Source: Halieaceae bacterium (GTDB lineage: Bacteria; Pseudomonadota; Gammaproteobacteria; Pseudomonadales; Halieaceae). From it: a DNA stretch of 53,341 bases. This document shows positions 16,118 to 24,828 of the stretch, one piece after another (within the stretch, counting starts at the first letter, position 1; each line of letters starts with the position of its first letter). Under the pieces are notes generated by a model. It ran no database searches and was not told the DNA's origin. It saw only the letters and a list, made by a program, of their open reading frames with translations. Where the stretch lies: positions 1-53,341 of the forward strand of contig JANQIO010000044.1 in assembly GCA_028282105.1 (NCBI GenBank), in the 5' to 3' direction. A program made the translations under genes and the position numbers.

Positions 16118-16810
16118 TTGGCCAAGCCGCCTAAAGTCCGGTCCTCCGCCGGCGAGATCGACAAGTTCCTTACCCGCAGCAAAACGCTGGCCCAACGCGC
16201 GGCAAGTGGTGCGCGCCTTTTGTTTGCGATTGACGCCACCGCCAGCCGCCAGCCCACCTGGGATCGCGCCTGCCAGTTGCAGGGCGAGATGTTCATGGCC
16301 ACCCAGAACCTCGGCGGCCTGGCCGTGCAACTCGCCTACTTCCGCGGCCTGGGTGAATTGCGCGCCACCCGCTGGCTGCTGGATGAGCACGCCCTGCTCA
16401 AACAGATGAACCGGGTGCAGTGTGAGGGTGGCATGACCCAGATCGAGCGGCTTCTCAATCACTGCCTGCGCGAACATCGCGAGGCACCGGTGAAGGCGGT
16501 GGTTTTCATCGGTGATGCCTGTGAGGAAAACCCCGACCGCCTGGCCGCCAGGGCCGGCGAGCTGGGAATAGCCGGCCTGCCGCTGTTTATGTTCCAGGAA
16601 GGCGGCGACCCCATGGTGGAGCGTGTGTTTAAACAACTGGCTCGCCTGAGCGGCGGCGCCTGGGCCCGCTTCGACCACGCCAGTCCACACCAGCTGGCGG
16701 AATTGCTGGGCGCCGTGGCTCGCTACGCCGCTGCCGGCAAGTCCGCCATGCTGGAGCATGGCGGTGGGGATGGCGGGAGCGCTAAACTGCTGCTTGACCA
16801 ACTGAAGTAG
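16118..16810 (+). CDS. von Willebrand factor A (VWA) domain protein
   Basis: A 230-residue soluble protein with a VWA fold. The metal-ion-dependent adhesion site appears as DATAS (D-x-T-x-S) in LLFAIDATASRQPTWD near residues 35-50. Further VWA-like strands are AVVFIGDACEENPDRL and LPLFMFQEGG. The start must be TTG 16118: upstream in frame is a stop 18 bases away, and no ATG precedes the conserved region. No clear Shine-Dalgarno precedes the TTG, so translation probably depends on the upstream 63-aa gene. The J-domain gene starts 8 bases later. The role is unknown; VWA proteins often act as scaffolds for AAA+ or chaperone machines. Confidence 0.78.
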   Translation: MAKPPKVRSSAGEIDKFLTRSKTLAQRAASGARLLFAIDATASRQPTWDRACQLQGEMFMATQNLGGLAVQLAYFRGLGELRATRWLLDEHALLKQMNRVQCEGGMTQIERLLNHCLREHREAPVKAVVFIGDACEENPDRLAARAGELGIAGLPLFMFQEGGDPMVERVFKQLARLSGGAWARFDHASPHQLAELLGAVARYAAAGKSAMLEHGGGDGGSAKLLLDQLK

Positions 16811-16818
16811 GAGCCCCC

Positions 16819-17529
16819 GTGCCCCGCCTTATCCTGTTACTGGCCATCGGCCTAGCCGTCTGGATTATCTACCAGCGCATCAAGGCCATGCCGCCCCAGC
16901 AGCGCAAACCCGCCTATCTCAAGCTGGGCATCGGCTTGCTGGTGGTTGTGGTGGTCGTCGGTGTGGTGTCAGGTCGCATGCACTGGCTGAGCGCGGCGAT
17001 TACCGGCGCCCTGGTCGGCGCGATCCGCCTGTTGCCGGTCCTGGCGCAGTTGTTCCCTGTTTTTCAGCAGATCCGCCGCCAGTCTGGCGGCCCGGGCGGC
17101 ACCAGCCGCTCTGAGGTGGAAACCGCTATTCTGAAAATGGTGCTGGACCATGAGTCCGGCGACCTCAGCGGTGAGGTGCTGGCCGGAGACTTTGCCGGTC
17201 GCGGTCTGGACAGTCTGGACCAGGCCGACCTGGAGACCTTGCTGGCCTACTGCCGCAGCCAGGATCTGGATTCCGCGCGACTGCTGGAGAGCTATCTGCA
17301 GCGCCGCTTTGGCGCCGACTGGGGCGGTGACTACACGCCGCCCTCAGACAGCGGCAGCGATATGAGCACCAGCGAAGCCCTGGCCATACTCGGCCTGGAA
17401 GCAGGCGCCGACAAGCAGGCCATCGTCGACGCCCATCGCAAGCTGATGCAGAAACTGCACCCGGACCGCGGCGGCAATGACTACCTGGCGGCCAAGCTCA
17501 ACCAGGCGAAAGATACGCTACTTGGCTAA
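16819..17529 (+). CDS. Membrane-anchored J-domain (DnaJ-like) co-chaperone
   Basis: A 236-residue protein with two N-terminal hydrophobic segments (about 3-17 and 32-52, LKLGIGLLVVVVVVGVVSG), a middle helical region, and a C-terminal J domain (about 185-236). The J domain contains the HPD motif in KLMQKLHPDRGGND, needed to stimulate an Hsp70 ATPase. Start GTG 16819 has GGAG upstream. The topology (membrane anchor, C-terminal J domain) resembles Tim14/DjlA-type J proteins that recruit DnaK to the membrane. It directly follows the VWA gene, suggesting a joint membrane-associated chaperone function. Confidence 0.86.
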   Translation: MPRLILLLAIGLAVWIIYQRIKAMPPQQRKPAYLKLGIGLLVVVVVVGVVSGRMHWLSAAITGALVGAIRLLPVLAQLFPVFQQIRRQSGGPGGTSRSEVETAILKMVLDHESGDLSGEVLAGDFAGRGLDSLDQADLETLLAYCRSQDLDSARLLESYLQRRFGADWGGDYTPPSDSGSDMSTSEALAILGLEAGADKQAIVDAHRKLMQKLHPDRGGNDYLAAKLNQAKDTLLG

Positions 17530-17612
17530 TCCTTCGGCAGTTCGCTTGGATGCACACGGGCTTGGCGCTACACTGCGCGCCGTCTGACAGCACCGGAGCA
17601 AAGAGCAGCACC

Positions 17613-17969
17613 ATGAGTGACGTTTTCGTAGTACGCAACCAGCTGGGCCAGTACTGGGGTAAGAAGAAGCGTTGGGTGGATGGCACCAAGCCGCGCACCG
17701 TCGCCCACTTCAAGCACGAGGACGAGGGCCTGAACCAACTGGTGGAGCTGTCTTCGAAGGACATCGAGCTGCGCGGCGAAGTGGCCGGCGTAGCGCTGGA
17801 TGAACGCGGCGTACCGGTGGTGGAGCCCAGTGAACACCTGATCCCGGAGGAAGAGGAACTGCTGACCGAAACAGCCTCAGGCGGGGAAGACGGCGGCGCA
17901 GGCACTGCAGACAGCGCGCACGACGAAATGCCCCCTGCCAGCGACGAGGACACACCTCCCAGCCCTTGA
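17613..17969 (+). CDS. Uncharacterised 118-aa protein with acidic tail
   Basis: ATG 17613 was chosen over an in-frame ATG at 17550 because homology-like sequence starts at MSDVFVVRNQLGQYWGKKKR. Residues 1-75 look like a small folded domain (WGKKKRWVDGTKPRTVAHFKH). Residues 80-118 are disordered and rich in Glu, Asp, Ser and Pro. No family is recognised and no signal peptide is visible. It lies on the same strand between the J-domain gene and htpX, with 83- and 71-base gaps, so it may be separately transcribed. Confidence 0.65.
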   Translation: MSDVFVVRNQLGQYWGKKKRWVDGTKPRTVAHFKHEDEGLNQLVELSSKDIELRGEVAGVALDERGVPVVEPSEHLIPEEEELLTETASGGEDGGAGTADSAHDEMPPASDEDTPPSP

Positions 17970-18040
17970 AACTTTCACCTTACACCGCATATCCAATGCT
18001 ATGACGCCCCTGCTGCGGGCCTGCAATGAGGTGAATTGAG

Positions 18041-18922
18041 ATGCGTATCCTGCTGTTCCTGGCCACCAACCTGGCGGTGGTGTTTGTACTCGGCATTGTG
18101 CTGAGCCTGCTGGGTTTCGATCAGCTGATGGCCCGCAACGGTGTCGGCATCAACACCACCGGCACGCTGTTCTTCTGCGCCATCTTCGGCTTTGGGGGCT
18201 CACTGGTGTCGCTATTCATCTCCAAGTGGATGGCCAAGCGCGGCACCGGCACCCAGATCATTGACCAGCCGCGCAACGAGAGTGAGCGCTGGCTGGTGGA
18301 TACAGTCGCAGAGCTGGCCCGGGATGCCGGCATCGGCATGCCCGAGGTCGGGGTGTTTCCCAGCCAGGTGTCCAATGCTTTCGCCACGGGCTGGAACCGC
18401 AACGACGCGCTGGTTGCGGTGAGCCAGGGCCTGCTGCAGCGCTTTAACAGGGATGAAATTCGCGCGGTCCTGGCCCACGAAATCGGTCACGTGGCCAACG
18501 GTGACATGGTCACCCTGACCATGATCCAGGGCGTGGTGAACACTTTTGTACTGTTCTTCTCGCGGGTGATTGGCCACACCGTGGACCGCGTGGTGTTCAA
18601 GAATGAGCGCGGCTTTGGCCCCGGTTACTGGATTGGCACCATCGTCGCCCAGATCGTGCTGAGCATTTTCGCCTCCATGATTGTGATGTGGTTCTCCCGC
18701 TGGCGCGAGTTCCGGGCCGACGCCGCCGGTGCGCAGTTGGCCGGCAGCGCCGCCATGATCGGCGCCCTGCAGCGCCTGCAGGCCGAGCAGGGGCAACCCC
18801 AGGACCTGCCTGGCGAGCTCACCGCCTTCGGCATCAGTGAACAGTTAAAGGAGGGTGCAGCCAAGCTGCTGATGTCGCATCCGCCATTGCCGGAGCGTAT
18901 CGCCGCGCTACAGCGCGGCTGA
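18041..18922 (+). CDS. htpX: Membrane-bound zinc metalloprotease HtpX
   Basis: A 293-residue M48-family protease that degrades misfolded inner-membrane proteins. Two N-terminal helices (3-25, 36-60) and a second hairpin (about 160-180, 195-220) flank the active site [12 protein letters not shown]; the zinc ligands are the two His of HEIGH and a later Glu near [11 protein letters not shown]. Length and order match E. coli HtpX. ATG 18041 has GAGGTG 7 bases upstream. Located just after a J-domain/VWA set, it may form part of a membrane-protein quality-control neighbourhood. It is convergent with the next gene. Confidence 0.96.
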   Translation: MRILLFLATNLAVVFVLGIVLSLLGFDQLMARNGVGINTTGTLFFCAIFGFGGSLVSLFISKWMAKRGTGTQIIDQPRNESERWLVDTVAELARDAGIGMPEVGVFPSQVSNAFATGWNRNDALVAVSQGLLQRFNRDEIRAVLAHEIGHVANGDMVTLTMIQGVVNTFVLFFSRVIGHTVDRVVFKNERGFGPGYWIGTIVAQIVLSIFASMIVMWFSRWREFRADAAGAQLAGSAAMIGALQRLQAEQGQPQDLPGELTAFGISEQLKEGAAKLLMSHPPLPERIAALQRG

Positions 18923-18985
18923 GGGACAGCTGCGGGTCCAGCTCGGCGGCAAGCGGCCAGCCCGGGTTTGCGAAAGACGCCTGGC

Positions 18986-19669
18986 CTAACTGAGTAGATA
19001 GTCCGACATCGGCTGCACGTTGAGGCACTCGAAGTCGACAAAGCGGGCGCAGCTCTCGATCATCCTGCCCAACTGGGCCTCCAGCTCCTGGTCAGAGCTG
19101 GCGTCGTAGAAGGCGTGCGGGGAATCCAGCGCCGCATTCGGAAAGCTCTCCTCGACGATAGCGTGAATCACCGGCGCGCCCTCGCTGAGAGCGCGCACCA
19201 CCAGGTTCTGCCGGTAGGCAAAGGTCGACTGGGTAGCGATGGCGATGGGCGTGTGACTGCCCTGCCAGATATCCAGCCACTCAGACTCCGGGAGCTTCTC
19301 CGGGCGCCTCAGGAACACGACCTGGGTCCAGCCGCCCATGCGCTGACGCAGGGACTGCTCATGCACCAGGGGCGCGGACTCGGTCACCAGGTAGGCGTGG
19401 AAATGGTCGCAGTGTTGCGCAATCAGTGCTTCCAAAGGCTGCCGGTAAATCGCGCTGTTAAGCCATACCGACACCATGGCGTCCGCCGCCGGGCAGAGTT
19501 TGGCCTGTCGCAAATCGGCACCCGCCGCCACGTCGCTGTCGGCCACCGCCAGGCGCAGGCCGCGGGCGCCCGCCTCCATCAGTGCCGGGGCCAGCGCCAG
19601 CAGCTCGTCTCGCAGGGCGTCGACCGGCTGGCCGGCGCGCTTCCAGAGCGGGTAGAGAAGCTTCTCCAT
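18986..19669 (-). CDS. EthD-like dimeric alpha/beta-barrel protein
   Basis: A 227-residue soluble protein. The segment LDIWQGSHTPIAIATQSTFAYRQNLV (positions about 19190-19270, quoted here only in part as WQGSHTPIAIATQ) has the W...H.p.a layout of EthD/Dabb ferredoxin-like domains, and a weaker copy may lie in the N-terminal half (VWLNSAIYRQPLEALIAQHCDHFHAY). EthD-type proteins accompany oxidative or dehydrogenase pathways, often of aromatic or ether compounds. It follows an SDR gene by 8 bases in one operon, implying a shared pathway. The family call is by eye. Confidence 0.6.
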   Translation of the reverse strand: MEKLLYPLWKRAGQPVDALRDELLALAPALMEAGARGLRLAVADSDVAAGADLRQAKLCPAADAMVSVWLNSAIYRQPLEALIAQHCDHFHAYLVTESAPLVHEQSLRQRMGGWTQVVFLRRPEKLPESEWLDIWQGSHTPIAIATQSTFAYRQNLVVRALSEGAPVIHAIVEESFPNAALDSPHAFYDASSDQELEAQLGRMIESCARFVDFECLNVQPMSDYLLS

Positions 19670-19677
19670 AGCGTTGC

Positions 19678-20454
19678 TCAGGGCACGGCATAAGGGGGTG
19701 AGATGGTGGCCGCATTGTCCATGCGCAGCTCCGCCCCGTTGACGAACCAGGATTCGTCAGAAGCCAGGTAGACCACCATATTGGCGATATCCACCGGCTC
19801 ACACATGGAGCCATCGGTGCCCATGGCGTCTACCTCTTCCTGGGTGGCGGTGTCCTTGCCGGTGGCGACCTTGACCACCATCGGCGTCTTCACCCCGTCG
19901 GGGTGAATCGAATTGCAGCGGATACCGTTCTTGCGTTCGCGGCAATACAGGGCAACGCTCTTGGTGAGTGCCGCTACCGCGCCCTTGCTGGCGCTGTAGG
20001 CGGCGATGTAAGACATACCCTGCAAGGCCGCCACCGACGACATATTGATAATGGAGCCGCCATCGCCGCTGGCTTCGATAGCCGGCAGCGCGTGCTTGCA
20101 GCCCAGGAACACGCCTTCGCTGTTGACTGCGAAGATCTTTCGCCAGCTCTCCAGCTCGGTATCCACCGGCGACCCCATGGCCATCAGGCCGGCGTTGTTG
20201 ACCAGGATATCCAGCCGCCCGAAATGCTCTACCGCGCGGGCTACCACGGCCTCCCAGTTGGCCTCGTCGGCCACATCGTGGCGCATGAAAACAGCCGCTG
20301 CGCCGATCTGGTCGGCCACTGCCTGGCCGTCGACCTCGTTGAGATCAGTCAGCACCACCCGGGCGCCCTCTTCCGCCAGGCGGATGGCATCCGCGCGACC
20401 CATACCGCTGGCGGCCCCGGTGACAATGGCCACTTTGTCCTGCACGCGCCCCAT
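19678..20454 (-). CDS. Short-chain dehydrogenase/reductase (SDR)
   Basis: A 258-residue classical SDR. The cofactor motif is TGAASGMG, NNAG is present (LVNNAGLM), the catalytic Ser lies in NMSSVAALQG, and the YxxxK pair is in YSASKGAV. An acidic residue after strand 2 (VVLTDLNEVD) suggests NAD(H) preference. The substrate is unknown. It heads a two-gene operon with the EthD-like protein. Start ATG 20454. Confidence 0.9.
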   Translation of the reverse strand: MGRVQDKVAIVTGAASGMGRADAIRLAEEGARVVLTDLNEVDGQAVADQIGAAAVFMRHDVADEANWEAVVARAVEHFGRLDILVNNAGLMAMGSPVDTELESWRKIFAVNSEGVFLGCKHALPAIEASGDGGSIINMSSVAALQGMSYIAAYSASKGAVAALTKSVALYCRERKNGIRCNSIHPDGVKTPMVVKVATGKDTATQEEVDAMGTDGSMCEPVDIANMVVYLASDESWFVNGAELRMDNAATISPPYAVP

Positions 20455-20502
20455 TGAAAGACTCCTCGAGCATCACTGTCTACTGAATTCTGTAGGGTAG
20501 TT

Positions 20503-20524
20503 CCGGCGCGTCAGCCCGCGCCGG
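20503..20524. other. Perfect GC-rich inverted repeat in a divergent promoter region
   Basis: CCGGCGCG (20503-20510), loop TCAGCC, CGCGCCGG (20517-20524). The eight-base arms are perfect and extend by two further RNA pairs. It lies between the SDR start (20454) and the DUF1499 promoter, ending three bases before the -35. It has no T-tract, so an operator or leader hairpin for the SDR operon is more likely than a terminator. Confidence 0.5.
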
Positions 20525-20526
20525 GA

Positions 20527-20555
20527 CTGGCAAAAGCTATCACCGCGAGTATGCT
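20527..20555 (+). promoter_or_regulatory. Candidate sigma-70 promoter for DUF1499-protease operon
   Basis: CTGGCA (20527-20532), a 17-base spacer and TATGCT (20550-20555). Each hexamer matches four of six consensus bases. The expected start is about 26 bases before ATG 20588. GAGGAA at 20571-20576 gives the ribosome-binding site. Confidence 0.4.
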
Positions 20556-20587
20556 AGCATCCACATTTTTGAGGAACGCGACACGCA

Positions 20588-21304
20588 ATGACTGAGCCCG
20601 GTTCAAACTCTCGACTCGTTAGCCTGCTGTACCGGGCAGGTATCGTCTGCCTGATTCTCATGCCGTTGGCCGTACTGGCCGTGCGCCTGGGTGTGAACTT
20701 CCGCATTGGCCTGCTGCTGTTCGCCGCCAGCGGCCTGCTGGCCGGCGTGGTGATTGTGCTGCTCATTATCGCCAGCCTGCTGCCCGCCTCTCGCGACCGG
20801 CGAGGCCAGGTGCTGCTCAAATCGCTGCCCGCGGTGCCGCCGGTGCTGCTGTTAAGCGCCATTCTCAGTACCGGCGGGCAGTACCCGCCCATCCATGACA
20901 TCACCACGGACACCGAAGATCCGCCCCTGTTCGACGCCGGTGTGGATTACCGGGGCGAGGGCTCCAACCCCATCGATATAAAACCGGACGTGATTGCCAA
21001 GCAGAAGGCCTTCTACACTGACCTCGACAGCATCGTGAGCGAACTACCCCCGGAAACGGCGTTTCAGCGCGCCGCCAGCATCGCCGAAGAAATGGGCTGG
21101 GAAATCTACAACAGCGACCCCACCAATGGCCTGATCGAGGCGGAGTACACCTCCTTCTGGTTCGGTTTCAAGGATGACATCGTGATTCGCATTCGTCGGG
21201 CAAACGGTGGCAGCGAGGTCGACCTGCGCTCGGTGTCCCGGGTGGGTGTCAGTGACCTCGGCGCCAACGCCGCCAGGATCAAGGCCTTCGCCGAGAGCTT
21301 CTAG
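20588..21304 (+). CDS. DUF1499 domain membrane protein
   Basis: A 238-residue protein with three N-terminal hydrophobic segments (about 14-36, 38-62, 78-96) and a C-terminal DUF1499 domain (about 105-238: IHDITTDTEDPPLFD, then GWEIYNSDPTNGLIEAEYTS and DIVIRIR). DUF1499 proteins are widespread and of unknown function. Its TAG stop shares a base with the GTG start of the protease gene (21302-21306), so the two are translationally coupled. Confidence 0.87.
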   Translation: MTEPGSNSRLVSLLYRAGIVCLILMPLAVLAVRLGVNFRIGLLLFAASGLLAGVVIVLLIIASLLPASRDRRGQVLLKSLPAVPPVLLLSAILSTGGQYPPIHDITTDTEDPPLFDAGVDYRGEGSNPIDIKPDVIAKQKAFYTDLDSIVSELPPETAFQRAASIAEEMGWEIYNSDPTNGLIEAEYTSFWFGFKDDIVIRIRRANGGSEVDLRSVSRVGVSDLGANAARIKAFAESF

Positions 21305-22362
21305 TGTTGAGCCGCCTGCTAGCCGCATGCTGTCTGCTGCTTGCCACAGCGGCCTCCGCACAGCCTGCAGAAACCCCGGACTACCTCAGTTTCAAGACCG
21401 AGGACGAGGCTAACTCCACGGAGATCTACCGCGGCGCCAGCCCTGCGGTGGTGCACGTCACCAACGTCGCCCTGCAGCGCAATTTTTTCAGCCGCAACGT
21501 AATGGAAGTACCCCAGGGCGCGGGCTCCGGCTTTGTCTGGGACCGCAACGGCCTGGTGGTCACCAATTTTCACGTGATCGCCCGCGCCAACCGAATCATG
21601 GTGGAATTGCAGGACGGCAGCGACTGGGAAGCCACGGTGATTGGCGTCGCCCCGGAGAAGGACCTGGCGGTGCTGCGTATCGAGGCGCCGGAAGAACAGC
21701 TGTTCCCGCTGCCTATCGGTGATTCCACGGAACTGGAGATTGGCCGCAAGGTGCTGGCCATCGGCAATCCCTTCGGTCTCGACACCACGCTGACCACCGG
21801 CGTGGTCAGCGCCCTCGGCCGCGAGATCCGCGCCCCCAACAATCGGGTGATTCGCAACGTGATCCAAACCGACGCCGCGATCAATCCGGGCAACTCCGGC
21901 GGCCCGCTGCTCAACTCCCTGGGGCAGCTGATTGGCGTCAACACCGCCATCTATAGCCCGTCGGGCGCCAGCGCCGGCATCGGCTTTGCGATTCCGGTGA
22001 ATACGGTCAGGGAAGTGGTGCCCCAGCTGATCAGCTTCGGCCGGCTCTACCGGCCGGTGATCGGCATCGAACTCGCCAGTGATCGCTGGGCGCGGCGCTA
22101 CCGCATCGACGGCGTGCCGGTGGTGCGCACCTTCCCGGGCCTGCCGGCAGACAAGGCCGGTATTCGCGGCGCCTGGCGCAACAATCGCGGCGAGTGGATG
22201 CTGGGCGACGTCATCGTGGGGCTGGACGGCGCAGCGGTGAAGTCCAGTGACGACTACCTGAGCTTCATGGAGCAGCGCAAACCCGGCGACACGGTGACGG
22301 TGACCACGCGCCGGGATGGCAAGGAGCGCGATTTCAGGATCGAGCTGGCAGAGCCTCAATAA
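21304..22362 (+). CDS. Periplasmic trypsin-like serine protease (S1C/DegP-like) with PDZ domain
   Basis: A 352-residue exported protease: signal peptide 1-19 (cleavage after ATAASA), then a chymotrypsin-fold domain with catalytic His90 (VVTNFHVIA), Asp120 (EKDLAVLRI) and Ser198 (NPGNSGGPLLN). One PDZ domain (about 250-350) follows. A single PDZ and this length resemble DegS or plant-type Deg proteases more than DegP, but a cleaved signal peptide rather than an anchor is predicted. Start GTG 21304 overlaps the DUF1499 stop; TTG 21307 is an alternative. The last 29 bases overlap the convergent aminotransferase gene. Confidence 0.92.
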   Translation: MLSRLLAACCLLLATAASAQPAETPDYLSFKTEDEANSTEIYRGASPAVVHVTNVALQRNFFSRNVMEVPQGAGSGFVWDRNGLVVTNFHVIARANRIMVELQDGSDWEATVIGVAPEKDLAVLRIEAPEEQLFPLPIGDSTELEIGRKVLAIGNPFGLDTTLTTGVVSALGREIRAPNNRVIRNVIQTDAAINPGNSGGPLLNSLGQLIGVNTAIYSPSGASAGIGFAIPVNTVREVVPQLISFGRLYRPVIGIELASDRWARRYRIDGVPVVRTFPGLPADKAGIRGAWRNNRGEWMLGDVIVGLDGAAVKSSDDYLSFMEQRKPGDTVTVTTRRDGKERDFRIELAEPQ

Positions 22363-23524
22363 AACGCTTGATACGCAGCACTGCCTGTTTGATCACCGGC
22401 CGCGGCTGGGCCAGGCCGACCCGCACACAGTTCTTCGCCGAGGGGCCGAACGCGTCCCCGGGCACCACCGACACCAGCTCCGCGTCCAACAGCGCCCTGG
22501 CAAACTCTCGGCCGTTCATTCCGGTGCCGTCCACATCACACATCACGAACATGCCGGCCTTGGGCCGGTGGCAGTGGATGCCGTTGAGCTTTTCCAGCTT
22601 TTCCACCACATAGTCGGCGCGCTCGGCGTAGTCCTGGCGCATGCTGGCCACGTACTCCTGGTCGTTCTCCAGGGCAAAGGCGCTGGCATCCTGGATAAAC
22701 TGGGGGCAGCCGAACAGGGTAGCGCCGGCGTGGGCGCCGAGGCGTTCGATCAGGTTCTGCGGCGCCACCACCCAGCCAATTCTCCAGCCGCTCATGGCGT
22801 GGGACTTTGACAGCCCGTCAACCATCACCACATTGTCCAGGTGCTCGCTGCTGGCGCGCAGGGAGCGGTGGCGCCCCGAGTAGGTGAACATGGAGTACAC
22901 CTCGTCACACACCAGCCAGAGGTTGCGTTCACGACAAAAGGCCGCCAGCTCCGCGAGCTCGCGCCGCCCGATAAGGCTGCCCGTGGGGTTACCGGGCGTG
23001 TTGATAAACACCACGCGGGTGCGTTCGGTCACCGCCGCCTTGACCGCCTCCATATCCAGCTTGAAATCCTGCTCAACCAACAGCGGCACTGAGACCACCT
23101 TGGCATCGATCGCCGCCATGATGGACGGGTAACCGACATACATGGGCTCCGGTATCACCACCTCGTCACCCGGGTTCAGCAGGCAACTCATCACCGAGTA
23201 GATGGCATTGGTCGCCCCGGGGAAAATCGCCACTTCGGATGGGCTGCAGGGGTGTTTGGAGGTGGCGGTTTCCAGGTCGGCCACGGCGCGCCGCAGTTTC
23301 ATCTCACCCAGCGCCGGCGAGTAGTGCGTGCGGCCTACCCGCAGGTGTGACACGGCGTTGTCGATGATCGGCTCCGGGGTGCGGAAATCCGGGTCACCCA
23401 CGCACAGCAGGATCACATCCTCGCCGTTGTTCTTCATGGCTACGGCGCGGTCGTGGGTTTCCCAGGCGCCGTGATCCTGGTGGGTCAGGCGATCGATCTG
23501 CTGGCTGAAGCGGGCTTCAAACAT
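22334..23524 (-). CDS. PLP-dependent class I/II aminotransferase
   Basis: A 396-residue fold-type I aminotransferase. The lysine that binds pyridoxal phosphate lies in VDGLSKSHAMSGWRIGW; other landmarks are NTPGNPTGSLI, LVCDEVYSMF and the C-terminal carboxylate-binding Arg region (NCVRVGLAQP). Closest to the aspartate/aromatic/alanine aminotransferase group; the substrate cannot be told from sequence. Its tail overlaps the protease tail by 29 bases, with the two genes convergent. A weak terminator of the upstream SDR lies just before it. Confidence 0.92.
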   Translation of the reverse strand: MFEARFSQQIDRLTHQDHGAWETHDRAVAMKNNGEDVILLCVGDPDFRTPEPIIDNAVSHLRVGRTHYSPALGEMKLRRAVADLETATSKHPCSPSEVAIFPGATNAIYSVMSCLLNPGDEVVIPEPMYVGYPSIMAAIDAKVVSVPLLVEQDFKLDMEAVKAAVTERTRVVFINTPGNPTGSLIGRRELAELAAFCRERNLWLVCDEVYSMFTYSGRHRSLRASSEHLDNVVMVDGLSKSHAMSGWRIGWVVAPQNLIERLGAHAGATLFGCPQFIQDASAFALENDQEYVASMRQDYAERADYVVEKLEKLNGIHCHRPKAGMFVMCDVDGTGMNGREFARALLDAELVSVVPGDAFGPSAKNCVRVGLAQPRPVIKQAVLRIKRFIEALPARS

Positions 23525-23540
23525 GCGCTCGTGTCTTCCG

Positions 23541-23562
23541 AAAAAAGGCCGCTAGCATAGCG
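23541..23562 (-). terminator. Weak Rho-independent terminator after SDR gene
   Basis: On the minus strand CGCTA-TGC-TAGCG (23562-23550) is followed by GCC and six T (23546-23541). The stem is only 5 bp. It lies 43 bases past the SDR stop and 17 bases before the aminotransferase start. Confidence 0.33.
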
Positions 23563-23604
23563 CAACCACATGACCCGCGCACCATCACAGTGCACGGCCA
23601 GGGG

Positions 23605-24345
23605 TCAGGACAGGGTGCCCCCGTCGACCCGAATATCCTCGCCATTGATATGCCGCCCGTCCTCGGAGGCCAGCATGGCAATCACCCCCGCTACCACTTC
23701 GGGGCCCTTGGGGCCATCCAGTGAGCTGATGCGGATAAGCTGCTCGCGGCCGGGCATATCAGGCATGGCCGGCGCCCGGGTCATCGGCGTCTGGATGTCG
23801 CCCGGGCAAACGCAGTTGGCGCGGATGCCGTCCTTTGCATACTCCACGGCGATGGAGCGAGTCAGGGCCAGCACCGCACCCTTACTGGCCGCATAGGCTG
23901 CTCCCCAGTGCAGGCCCGCAAGTCCTGCGGTGGAAGAGGCGTTGACGATACTGCCGCCGCTCTCCTTGAGATGGGGAATGGCCGCCCTGTTCATAAAAAA
24001 CGTGCCGTTGAGGTTGATACCCATAAGCTGCGACCAGCTCGCGGCACTGGTGTCGTGGAAACGCTCAAAGCGCAGGATGCCGGCCATATGCACCAGGGCG
24101 TAGAGACTGCCCAACTGGTCGACACAGGCCTGCACACAGGCTTCGGCCTGGGCCTCGTCACTGACATCACAGGCATGGGCCACCGACCCACCGCCGATAG
24201 AGTCCGCTGTCGCCCGGGCGGCATCGAGATCGAGATCGGCGCAGAACACCGCGGCCCCCTCTTCGGCCAGCCGCCGCGCCGTCGCCTGGCCAATACCGCT
24301 GCCGGCGCCGGTCACCAGCGCCACCCTGTTTTCAAACCGTTGCAT
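23605..24345 (-). CDS. Short-chain dehydrogenase/reductase (FabG-like SDR)
   Basis: A 246-residue classical SDR with TGAGSGIGQ at the cofactor site, an acidic residue after strand 2 (FCADLDLD) suggesting NAD(H), catalytic Ser in NASSTAGLAG, and YAASKGAV with the Tyr-Lys pair. It ends IRVDGGTLS, a common SDR C-terminus. The substrate is unknown. It follows the DUF1810 gene by 42 bases on the same strand. Confidence 0.9.
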   Translation of the reverse strand: MQRFENRVALVTGAGSGIGQATARRLAEEGAAVFCADLDLDAARATADSIGGGSVAHACDVSDEAQAEACVQACVDQLGSLYALVHMAGILRFERFHDTSAASWSQLMGINLNGTFFMNRAAIPHLKESGGSIVNASSTAGLAGLHWGAAYAASKGAVLALTRSIAVEYAKDGIRANCVCPGDIQTPMTRAPAMPDMPGREQLIRISSLDGPKGPEVVAGVIAMLASEDGRHINGEDIRVDGGTLS

Positions 24346-24387
24346 AGTGCACTCCCGGTGAATGCTGTTGCCTGCGCTCGCAATGCG

Positions 24388-24828
24388 CTATTGCGCGGGG
24401 TCGTCCCAGCCGCCGATTACGGCAAGGCTGAGGGAATCGCGTTCCCCGCCGTAAAAGCTATCCAGAACGTCCGCGAACACGTCTCCGGAGCATACCGTAT
24501 CGAACAGTGTCATCGAGGAACGTAGTTTAAGAGCATCGACCACACCGAGAATCTGTTCCGGTGGGGCGTCCCGGTGCTGCAGTAGCAGAGCGCAGCAGCG
24601 GCGCAGGCGGCTGCCCAGCTCGGGGTGCGCCAGGAAGGCGCGGGCTTCCTGCAGGGAGCGTATGGCGTAGCGCTGGGCGGTGGCGCTGTGACCCAGCCCC
24701 TGGACCTCCGGAAACACAAACCACATCCAGTGGCTGGTTTTGCGGCCGGCCTGCAGCTCCGCCATGACCTGATCAATCACGCCCTCCTGGGCCCACAGGA
24801 AGCGCTGCAGGTCGCAGGCTTCAGCCAC
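24388..24828 (-). CDS. DUF1810 family protein
   Basis: A 146-residue soluble protein matching DUF1810 throughout: DLQRFLWAQEGVIDQVMAEL, GRKTSHWMWFVFPEVQGLGH, TAQRYAIRSLQEA and a C-terminal KLRSSMTLF. GTG 24828 is chosen because the family begins a few residues before DLQRF and GGGA lies nearby upstream. The longer open frame upstream runs through the reductase gene and is not coding. It overlaps the upstream reductase stop by 8 bases, so translation is coupled. DUF1810 function is unknown. Confidence 0.85.
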   Translation of the reverse strand: MAEACDLQRFLWAQEGVIDQVMAELQAGRKTSHWMWFVFPEVQGLGHSATAQRYAIRSLQEARAFLAHPELGSRLRRCCALLLQHRDAPPEQILGVVDALKLRSSMTLFDTVCSGDVFADVLDSFYGGERDSLSLAVIGGWDDPAQ

